Shown piece by piece: positions 56,040 through 64,000 of a stretch of DNA of 64,000 nt; position 1 is the first letter of the stretch; every line of letters starts with the position of its first letter. The stretch comes from Aquatica leii (Eukaryota > Arthropoda > Insecta > Coleoptera > Lampyridae), in the NCBI GenBank assembly GCA_035610365.1, contig CM069435.1, forward strand, positions 12,079,123 through 12,143,122. The letters are read 5' to 3'. The notes under the pieces are model-generated. The model saw only the letters and a list, made by a program, of their open reading frames with translations, was not told the origin of the DNA and searched no databases. Made by a program: the position numbers and the translations under genes.

Positions 56040-58155
56040 GTGTAGGTCAGTCGACACAGGTACGTCAATAAATGAAAAACAATCGGGACATGAGTTACGT
56101 CGACGTAACTATGGGCACCGATCGCAATTACGAAAAGGTTACTGAGTAGAGAATTAGCCTTAAGGAAACACTGTCCGATCACAATATGATCGTGTGGGAA
56201 ACGAAAACACGAAATAACGTAAAACGAAAAAACGAGACCCAAAGGTTCTGCTACAAAAAAGCAAATAGGGACAGGTTAGAAGAAACCCTGCGGGAAAAAT
56301 CAATCGAGATTGAAATGCTGCTCGAAGGCCGCGACGACAAGATAAACCTCGACGAAGCGGCTCAGAGAATGAACGACGCGATAAGGTACGCACGCGAAGT
56401 TTCAATGCGGGCGGTGAAGCATTTTAAGAAAATCGTACCGTGGTGGACCCCGGAATTGACAGAACTACGCAAGCAAGCAAATAGAGCAAGGCGAAGAGCG
56501 CAAAGAACATATAACGATGAAATAAGGAACGACAGAAAAGAAGAATATAGAGAAGCCCGCAGGGTATATAAGGACGCGCTAGAAAGCACCCGAACCCAAA
56601 AATGGAAGGAATACTGCACTAAAAACGCAGAAAAAGATCCATGGGGGGTAGCATACAAGGTCGTAAGAGGGAAAAAAACAGAAAAACCGGTTTAAATAAC
56701 ATCAAACTACCAGACGGTACGTACACGAAAACAGCTTTACTAGAAAAATTTTTTCCCGACGACGACGCGAACACGCGGCAATAAGAAGAGTACGACGAAC
56801 CAAGAACGAATAACGAACCCCGACGCGATAAAGAAATCACGATAGGAGAAATCGCGAGAGCGTTCGGCAGAATGAACCCGAAGAAAGCTCCCGTACCACC
56901 GATAGCAGCAAAACGAGCATTCGAGATAGTACCGCACATCTGGACTCGAACGTTTAACGTTTGTTTAAAGAAGGGCATTTTCCCGACCTGTCGAAAGATC
57001 CAAACAATCAGATTCATACCAAAACCGGGAAAAGAAGACATGATGGAACCTAAAAGCTTCCGTCCTATCAGTCTACTTCCGATTATCGGTAAGGTCCTGG
57101 ATAGAGTCGTTGCTATGCGGATAGAGCACCACGTGAGAAAAGACGGAGGATGCCATCCCGATCAATACGGGTTTGCGGCGGGAAAAACAACCACGGACGC
57201 CATAAGACGAGTGGTAGAGTTCGTTAAGGAAAGTAAAGCCAGAAAGCATTACTGCACCGCGATCTCTCTGGATATCGAAGGGGCATTCGATAACGCGTGG
57301 TTCCCAACGATAATAGCGGAAATGAAGCGAAGAAACATTCCGATCGAAACAAACGACATAACGTAAGATTACTTCCGAAACAGAAAAGCTTAAGTAATAC
57401 TGGCTAACGAGACGAAAAGCAGAAGAGTGGAAAGAGGATGCCCCCAAGGCAGTTGCACCGAACCAGTCTACTGGAAACTGGTGTACGACACAATTTTCAG
57501 CATTAGACTTCCGGAAAACTGCACCCTCGTGAGGTATGCCGACAACACCATGCTCCTCGTAACCGCGCACAGTTTTAAAGCACTAAAAGTAATTGCGAAG
57601 CGAAGCGGTTTTTTACGGCAAACGACTACAGCAAGAGAGGCCAACTTTCGTTCTGAAACAGGGCAGGATATATTGCAAGGAAAATATAAGGTATTTAGGA
57701 GTTTTAATTGACAATAGATTAAACTGGAACTCTCACATTGACTACGTGACCAACAAAAGCCGAAAACTTGCAGGCAAGATCGGCTCAGCGGCCTCGTTAA
57801 CGTGGGGTTTTAAAGGTACGTTGGCAGGAAAAATTTACGAAGGAGCAATTTAACCTGCCATAACGTACTCGTGCAAAATATAGCAGGAAGGTTGCAAGGT
57901 GAAAAGCGTCAATAAACTTCTAAGCGCCCAGCGAATATTAGCAATAAGGGCCGCACAGGCTTACAGCACGATTTCTACGGAAGCCGCACTAGTTTTGAGC
58001 GATTTACTGGCGATAGATTTATTGTTACAGGAAACCGCAACGATAAAACGTATCGAAAGATAGAACCGGGACATCTGAGGGCAAACCGAACTCGGCGACA
58101 TCGGGTATATAGGGCGCGAGATAGAGGGGAGAATAGCAACCGTCGAGATGGGCCA
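56040..58155 (+). mobile_element. R1-like LINE ORF2 fragment
   Basis: This 5'-truncated R1-clade ORF2 starts in the last part of the endonuclease (SYVDVTMGTDR, then SLKETLSDHNMIVWE, 56090-56190). It continues as an open frame to 56695 with VPWWTPELTELRKQANRARRR and KDPWGVAYKVVRGKK. RT follows: MNPKKAPVPPIAAKRAF, FIPKPGKEDM and FRPISLLPIIGKVLDRVV (56872-57115). Then AISLDIEGAFDNAWFP (57262-57310) and RGCPQGSCTEPVYWKLVYD (57427-57485). The catalytic YADD is changed to YADN at 57535-57546. RYLGVLIDNRLNWNSHI (57690-57740) and the Ala-rich thumb follow. It stops near 58155, before the usual C-terminal zinc finger. It has several frameshifts and is GC-richer than its surroundings, so it is younger or from a different background than most relics here. 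Confidence 0.8.
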
Positions 58156-58660
58156 ATTAGGTTAGGTTTAGGCTTTCTTACGGGTCCGGCTCAGAATCGT
58201 GTCGCTAGGTTAACGGGGCCGAACCGCATCGCTTCCGACGCGATCGGGATAGACACTAGATCTTTCTTACCCGAGAAAAGATCGAACCAAAACGCCACGG
58301 ACACGGCCGGTGTAGGCACGGGGTGCTAGAGTTAGAACTCGATGGAGAACGACCTGCAAAAATCGGACATCATCGCCTTCTTGAAGGTGAGGGGCTGCCC
58401 TATCTGCGCCTGAGGGATGCGGCCCGGAGGGGAGGGAGGCACGCCGCCTTGACAAGACGCAGTTGTAGCTGCTTGTTCGATGGAGAGTCAAGTAAATTAA
58501 TTTAGGTTAGGCAGATCGTAGAGCGTTGATAGGGTCCAACGACACCAAAGGAGTGACGCGAACGAACGCTAAGTGCGCGTAGCGTCACGCGGACGCCAAA
58601 GTGCGGAATTGAGGCCACGAGGCCTACGCAGTGTTGAGTGCGTTGGGACAACTTTGCTGC
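58156..58660. other. GC-rich stretch with TTAGG-like motifs at its edges
   Basis: It begins with TTAGGTTAGGTTTAGG (58157-58172), exactly where the R1-like coding similarity ends. TTTAGGTTAGG recurs at 58500-58510. Between them the sequence is GC-rich and unrecognised. A short frame MENDLQKSDIIAFLKVRGCP-ICA (58342-58410) is open but matches nothing I know. Confidence 0.4.
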
Positions 58661-58689
58661 GGTCTTATGTTAAGCAAAATGGACTTGAA

Positions 58690-59060
58690 TTTTATTATTA
58701 TTTTTACCTTATGTTTTAACTTTTGTTCATTTACTTATTTATCAACTTTATTTGTTTAATTTCGTTTCTCTTGAATTTGTTTTTCCTTACTTTATTTTTA
58801 CGTTACTCGAACTACTTAAATTTGTTTATTTGCCTTAATTTGTTTAAATTTATTTTAATTTTATTTGTTATTTTATGTTCATTTATTTATCAACTTTATT
58901 TGTTTTATGTTATCTCATTTGTTGTATTTGTTTTCTTACTTTGCTTTTACTTTACTTTAATTTAATTTTTTTATTCACATTTATTTAATAAATTAATCTT
59001 ACTTTATTTTGCTTTGCTTTGACTTTGTCTTATATTGAGTTTAATTTGATTTCGTTTTTC
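58690..59060. repeat. T-rich imperfect tandem duplication, ~150-bp unit
   Basis: TTCATTTACTTATTTATCAACTTTATTTG (58727, first unit; two pieces TTCATTTACTTATT and TATCAACTTTATTTG) recurs at 58878 as TTCATTTATTTATCAACTTT. Both are followed by TTTGTTT...CTTACTTT. The whole stretch is T/A-rich low complexity. Confidence 0.6.
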
Positions 59061-59279
59061 TTTTGTTTGACGTAACCAATAAGATAGCATAAGTTACGTT
59101 AACATGTAGGCGGACGAGCTGGAACAAAATGCAGCTAAACTAGATACACCGAAAGGAGCATCTAGCTTCAACCTGCAAAATCCGGAAAGTTACAGCCAGA
59201 GGGACTAGAGCAGATTAGAGTTAGTTTTCAAACATGTAATTTTAAGCAAGAAAATTAGGATTAAGCAGAAATGTAATGA

Positions 59280-59572
59280 TCATTTGTTATTGTAATACCG
59301 ATTCAGGAGAAGATGTAATGCCGAAAGGCGGTGCATCTGCCTGCTGCAATCAAGACCTAATTTTAATCATAAGTTATCCTGGTAATGTAATTAAAGTACA
59401 ATTGATGTTAATAATTTGGTTTCTTTTTTCGATTCCTCCAGCTTTACGAACCTTAAAATTTAATACAAGCTTCGAGCCTCTTAAGAAGCTGTATCTGCAA
59501 GACGAGATCTGGCGCCCATTAAAATAAACTTATCACTTAAACCTCCCCTCTCTCCGATATCTCCAAATATTT
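59280..59572 (+). mobile_element. LTR-like repeat, family C fragment (copy 4)
   Basis: Only the 3' part is recognisable: TACGAACCTTAAAATTTAATAC (two parts, ~59445), GATCTGGCGCCC (59505-59516), CTTAAACCTCCCC and TCTCTCCGATATCTCC (~59537-59566). Similarity ends at about 59572, before the GAGTTGGCCG block. Confidence 0.5.
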
Positions 59573-59699
59573 CAAAAACGCTTTAATAGTATCAGTATCA
59601 TTTAAAAATACTGTTATATCAATTGTGATTGGTTTTGTGCCAACTAATATAATTTAAAATTTACTATAGTTTAGTGAATTCGTAGCTTAAACTTTAATT

Positions 59700-60157
59700 A
59701 AAAAACTGAGCTTCAATGAATACGAATAAATAAAACCCTATATATAAATGTTCAAAATGTCCAATGGATAAAACACAAACGTCTAGACGTCGCCCAAAAT
59801 TGTTCGTTACTAGCCTAAATAATTGCTCATTGTGTCTAATTGCATTTGCTGTCGCAAAAATTTGATTTTGCAGCTGTTGTCTACTATTTACAAAATTTTT
59901 GTATATTTCCCTTTTATAACCCCAAAGGAGTCTCAAGGGTCAATATTTGGACTACCGACTAGACAACGTCTATGGCCGTTTCTTCCAATCCAACGACACC
60001 TGTAAAAAATATATTTACGCAATCGAAAACGGGACGGCTTACATGCGGCGGAGCTCTATCGTGCCTAAGCTACATTGTTCTGCAAACTTCAAGAGATAAG
60101 TCATCAAATTCTTGCGCAAAGGTTTCTGGTAAAAAGTTAAGCAGAAGTCGCCCTTTC
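59700..60157 (-). pseudogene. Mariner-like transposase C-terminal relic
   Basis: Minus-strand pieces in order: HDRAPPHVSRPVFDCVNIFF (~60060-60005) corresponds to the second-Asp block (QDGAPPHF). A frameshift follows, then RRWIGRNGH (~60000-59970). Then SPNIDP-DSFGVIKGKYTK (~59955-59905) replaces SPDLTPLDFYLWG. The tail is SRQQLQNQIFATANAIRHNEQLFRLV and IGHFEHLY (59875-59745). It is of the same type as the transposase at 30654-31718. Truncated on its upstream side by the family B LTR at 60159. Confidence 0.65.
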
Positions 60158-60158
60158 T

Positions 60159-60890
60159 GGTAAAAAACGTGCATATTATTTTGATTAAATACTCCTGATT
60201 AAATTTACCATTTTTTGATACAGTGCGTGCGCAATTGATGGTGCACAGTAGCCATGCGTGATTCCGTTGCATTTCCGATAAAAACGGTCGTCCCTACATT
60301 CAATTGCAAAAAATCTCTACATGTTAAATTTGGGCTTGTGTGTACTGCTTTCTTCTTTACGCATGGTAACGTAACCTTTGGAATTTACGTTTAAGTTGTT
60401 TTTTCTATCGACAAACAAATCTTTTGTTTGACACGTATGATTTCGTTTTGCTTCGATACATAGAAACACGATGGTTTATTTTGTACGTTAATAATTACGA
60501 ATATTACAATATGCTTTTCTGTGCATTTGTGATTTTAGAAGAGAAGTTATGGTTATTGATTATCGATCTAATGTGAAAAGGATCAATCAAATAATTGTAC
60601 CAGACCAATAATTTGCTAATTTCGAAGGTTTCATATTATTGTATTTTTGTTGGGGTTTTAATATTTATAAAAAAATACAGTAACGTCCAAATTATAAGTT
60701 TACGAATTCTCAAATTCAAATTGTAAATTTAAGAGTAGTTACGATAGAATACTTACGAGCTTAATCATAAATTTGTAAATATGTCTCACTGTTTTTGTTC
60801 TATATTTTACATTAGCAAAATTTTATATAAATCAATATATGTGAGCTAACCTGGTGCATTATTTGAATCAATATGTTAAAGCAAGTTACA
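60159..60890 (+). mobile_element. Solo LTR, family B copy 4 (shortened)
   Basis: Similarity to the 51-kb copy runs from AACGTGCATATTATTTTGATT (two parts, 60167) through AAATTTACCATTTTTTGAT, GTGCGTGCGCAA (60226), CATGCGTGATTCCG (60253) and TTATTGATTATCGATCTAATG (two parts, ~60553). It continues through CAGTAACGTCCAAATTATAAG and CTAACCTGGTGCATTA to CAAGTTACA at 60890. About 300 bp shorter than the others. It is followed by TAAAT, as is copy 3, which may be leftover internal sequence. Confidence 0.7.
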
Positions 60891-61269
60891 TAAATATCGC
60901 TCAACATTCAACATTTTTGTACGTTACATTTTGAACGACTTATTTCGTTACAGTACAAACACAATGTACCGTATTATGGAACACGTTAACTTTGCGTCTT
61001 ATTTCTCTAGTGTTATTTCATTGCCGGTCTTTTTATTTAATTTAAATTTAAATTAAATATTATAACGTACGAATACGTTTACACTAGTGGTGAAAAAACA
61101 TCAATAGTCGACACCGTCGATAATAACAAAATTTTAAGATAAAATTTAACTTTTTGTTTAAATTGTGTGTTTTTTAATTCTTCATCGAGAATTAATAATA
61201 AACTAAGAAAACATATATATTTAAAAAAATACTTATAATTTTATTAAGAAAATGAACATAATTTAAATT
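60891..61269. other. AT-rich spacer
   Basis: No gene or repeat recognised. Confidence 0.35.
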
Positions 61270-61440
61270 TTAAGCTACAGGTTCTACAGGATCCATTTAT
61301 TTTGGTTGAGAAGTAACAACATATCAACATCTTTGGTTTTGATTTCTGTCTGAAGTGATTTGACCCGATTTGCCAAAATTTTTTTTTTAGATGAGTTTGA
61401 ATATGTTGTCATAATAAAAACCTTTTAGCACATTTTTGTA
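61270..61440 (-). pseudogene. hAT transposase C-terminal (dimerisation) relic
   Basis: The minus strand reads KNFGKSGQITSDRNQNQ and, one frameshift later, DVDMLLLLNQNKWIL followed by a stop near 61290. This is the shape of the hAT C-terminal dimerisation motif (FSKSGxIxSDRRxRLxPxxVDMLLFLNxN). Nothing else of the transposase can be followed by eye, so it is a small remnant or a heavily decayed element. Confidence 0.5.
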
Positions 61441-62559
61441 GTGCGCCAACGTAAAATTCCAACTTACGTCATGCTAGGTTTTTATAATGACCAAATCGCG
61501 GAAGCTTTAAACGCACAGTTTACTCTAATACGTATTTTATTATAATTTTTTTGGAAAATTGTTGGTTTTTTATCATTTTTATTACTACCGCTCACTATCA
61601 ATAGTAAACTTCAAACTATCGATAGTGAGGATAGTTTTAACTATCATAGAAACTGAAAAATCCATGCAAAAAGTCGATGCAGAAATAAAGCAGATTGTCA
61701 AACTCAGTTCTAAAAAAGCTGAATTTTGCATTTAGTTATCTGAAGTTTTGTTTTGATTACAACCGAAGCTAAACGTGATCGAGTACACAAAGTAATTTTG
61801 TTAAGATAGCTCATTAATAATGTCAAGAAATAAACATTATTATCTGCGTTAATTATTTTATTAAAAATTTGTTTTTAAGATGATGGAAAATTAAAGAAAA
61901 CAATCAAACACAATACAAAAATACGTTTCGCGGATTTTACAGGATTTACCGCATAGTTGCAATCAACAGTCAATTTCGATTTGTTTAGATACTCAGGAAC
62001 GGCCTAAAATCTTTAATTACAAATACATCAACTCAGATAATGTTCAAACTCAACATATTTGTCGTATGAAATGCATAGATTTGTAACTAAGTTAGTTTAG
62101 ATTTATGTGGTTACTAAAGTAAATCCACCTAAATTTTGTTTTCAAGAAAATTAACAAGCAGTCAAATAGTTGCAGAGTTTAGGTTGAAACTAGTGACAGC
62201 TATTAGATCTGTAAGGTTTAATACAACAGAAACTATCTTAAATTAGCAAATCCAATATTGTTTATTTTTTTTGTATGCATTAGCAGTAGCAATTAAAAAA
62301 TAATAACTTGAGTGTTTTTATATCATTAAAGCTAAAATGCAAAAAATGTCAGCATTGCTAAAAATTTTAAGTATGCGAAACTTTGGTGTAGTAAAAAATA
62401 CACAATTTTATTATATTTAAATAATATAAATCAAAGTAATTTTTTATTCATTTAGAAAAGAAAAAAACAAACTTAAATTGAAAAAAACGATCATTTTATT
62501 GTACTTAAATAAACCGATTTAAAAAAATAGTGCTCTTCTTAGTTTCCTACATTAAAACT
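61441..62559. other. AT-rich region with one short palindrome
   Basis: CTCACTATCAATAG (61591-61604) and CTATCGATAGTGAG (61616-61629) are inverted copies with one mismatch and an 11-nt spacer. Otherwise nothing is recognised. Confidence 0.5.
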
Positions 62560-62908
62560 AGCTACAATAATTTAATTTTCTTCGCTATCAACACGCTATG
62601 TGTAATTTAAACCTATGTATTGTGTGTTGCCGATACTTCCGGCATTTATTGATCGAATAATTTACGATAAAGTTACTGTGCTCGTTGTTAGTAATCGACA
62701 AGATTAAATTAAAGTTGTACATAGCTATCTTTCGTTTTTTGGTCAATTAACGATTACAAGCTTGGACCTTCTGTCTTGATCGAAACAGAACTTTCACTTA
62801 GTAAGATCTGGCGCCCTTTAAATTTTATTTACTTGAATCTCCCCTATCTCCGACTAGTGCAAGTTGGCCGAACAAAGTTTGTAAGACTTAGCATTTGTCG
62901 ATTGTACA
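62560..62908 (+). mobile_element. LTR-like repeat, family C fragment (copy 3)
   Basis: It shares TTTTCTTCGCTATC (62576), TATGTATTGTGTGTTGCCGATACTT (two parts, ~62613), ACAAGCTTGGAC (62756), CTGTCTTGATCGA (62770), GATCTGGCGCCC (62805), CTCCCCTATCTCCGAC (62839) and AAGTTGGCCG (62862) with copy 1. It ends about TTGTACA at 62908. It is 5'-truncated. Confidence 0.6.
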
Positions 62909-64000
62909 CTCAACTATTCGGTACAGTTTTTCTTTTGCAAGTAACAGTTACGGTTTTTTCAGATCTTTAAAACAGTATCACGTTTGCAATCAAAACTGAA
63001 AATAGAGGCTTCCCTTTCTAAATTCATTAGAAAAATGCCTCGGCAATAAAGTGTGACACCTTACATATGGCTAAAAATACGAAAAAGTACACTTTCCGTG
63101 TCTCTTCTGATTATCTCCGGTATCTTCAATAAAAAGTTGTTCATTTCTAGTCATTACAAAAACTGCATCTATACGTTCAGGTAACAGGAGCATATACGTT
63201 TTTTTTTTAAATCTATTTTTACTTATTTCCTGTTCACAGTACGTGAGATCTCACATACGTGCTGTGTCCCCAATAATACCTTATGGTTTTCACTTATAGA
63301 ATTCACGACCAAGAAATTTAATTGAAAGAAATTTAATTTCCTAGACCAAGAAAATAACTCAAAAAATAAGTATCGTAATAATCATTTCGGTTTCACATTG
63401 CTTGAAAAAATTTTATAGCTCAAAACGTGCTTGTCCCAGACTTATCTATCACCTCCGTGATTAAAATTGAAATTCGCTGTTAATTTGAAAGAGCGCCATT
63501 TTTATATATCCTGTAGGTAAGGTAGAACACGTTAGAGTAGTATGTTTCTTTTAGTAGTGAAAATGTGGTCAAGTAGTTACAAATAAAGAGTTTTTTTAAG
63601 TTAATTGTTTAGTATTTGAAAATCGTCAAGTTCGTTTATCACCTCCGATGGAGTTTGTGAAACTCCAGATTTTGAAAATAAATATCATGTAAGTAGTTTT
63701 TCAATTAATACAAGTCGAAGTCTTTTTATTTTTTAATGCAGAAAACCCTAACCTCAAACATACTATTTTAACAGAACAAAACATTTGAAAACCTCACCTC
63801 CATTACTTTCACCTCCATGACCATGCAATGACAATGGAGGTGAGAAGTTTTCATGAAGGTGAGAAATTACTTTTAACTTCAATAGTCTGTGTCAATAAAT
63901 TTTAAACTAATATCCTAATGGATCTGTTCAAGTGTAATATCTTTGAATCTAAGTTATACTTCACAGAAGAATGGCTAAAACTAAGAAAATTAATGATAAA
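62909..64000. other. AT-rich region with CACCTCC inverted repeats
   Basis: The motif CACCTCC or its inverse occurs repeatedly (63449, 63638, 63795, 63810, 63837, with a GAAGGTGAGAA variant at 63855). The pair GAAAACCTCACCTCCATT (63787-63804) and AATGGAGGTGAGAAGTTTTC (63833-63852) forms an inverted repeat. No coding sequence is recognised. Confidence 0.5.

Noticed and set aside
56160..57570. Minus-strand open frames opposite the R1-like LINE
   Set aside because: They overlap well-recognised RT motifs on the plus strand and show no motifs themselves.
58156..58660. 28S rRNA gene next to the R1-like LINE
   Set aside because: R1 elements often sit in 28S rDNA, but this GC-rich sequence has no 28S sequence I recognise.
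63085..63180. Minus-strand stretch reading LLLPERIDAVFVMTRNEQ
   Set aside because: About 30 open codons only, no start, no recognised family and no continuation on either side.

Overview
The window looks like intergenic, transposon-filled DNA from an insect nuclear genome. It is AT-rich and has no RNA operons, no long intact host exons and no prokaryotic gene organisation. The TE content is typical of insects: R1-clade LINEs, an RTE/CR1-like LINE, a Ty3/gypsy relic, Penelope-like elements (PLEs), piggyBac, Tc1/mariner, MULE and hAT relics. I think a beetle or similar insect is likely, but that is inference. The only candidate host gene is a tRNA-Asn(GTT) at 41624-41697, and even that has two acceptor-stem mismatches.

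Layout. 2.0-4.5 kb: Tc1/mariner and LINE relics. 4.6-9.0 kb: two copies of a ~1.16 kb solo LTR (family A); the second sits inside a piggyBac element (7489-10008). 10.95-14.0 kb: Ty3/gypsy gag-protease relic (minus strand), split by a PLE that carries an inverted arm with a well-formed hammerhead ribozyme motif (13490-13545), then interrupted by a family B solo LTR (13999-15006). 15.2-16.1 kb: long-TIR non-autonomous element. 19.4-20.2 kb: family C LTR. 20.9-23.3 kb: second PLE with decayed hammerheads at both ends. 24.9-26.2 kb: FLYWCH-MULE transposase. 26.4-27.35 kb: LINE. 27.7-29.8 kb: piggyBac bounded by TTAA. 30.4-32.0 kb: nearly intact mariner-like element with 157-bp TIRs and DD41D spacing. 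33.0-38.0 kb: long LINE (minus) containing another family B solo LTR with a 4-bp target duplication. 41.3-42.1 kb: tRNA-Asn locus with direct repeats and a second truncated tRNA-Asn piece. 42.3-47.9 kb: R1-clade LINE interrupted by a family D LTR. 48.2-49.2 kb: family C LTR. 49.35-50.5 kb: third PLE (minus). 50.5-52.3 kb: family A LTR with family B nested in it. 52.3-54.0 kb: ~78-bp satellite repeats organised in palindromes and a foldback element. 56.0-58.2 kb: second R1-like LINE ending at TTAGG-like sequence. 59-64 kb: LTR fragments, mariner and hAT relics, AT-rich DNA.

No genes work together here as a pathway. The biology is a stratified nest of mobile elements whose target-site duplications let several insertions be ordered. 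Most transposase and RT reading frames are broken by stops and frameshifts. The least damaged are the mariner-like element (one stop) and ORF1 of the minus-strand LINE. All family assignments are by recognised protein motifs and repeat comparison by eye; no searches were run.
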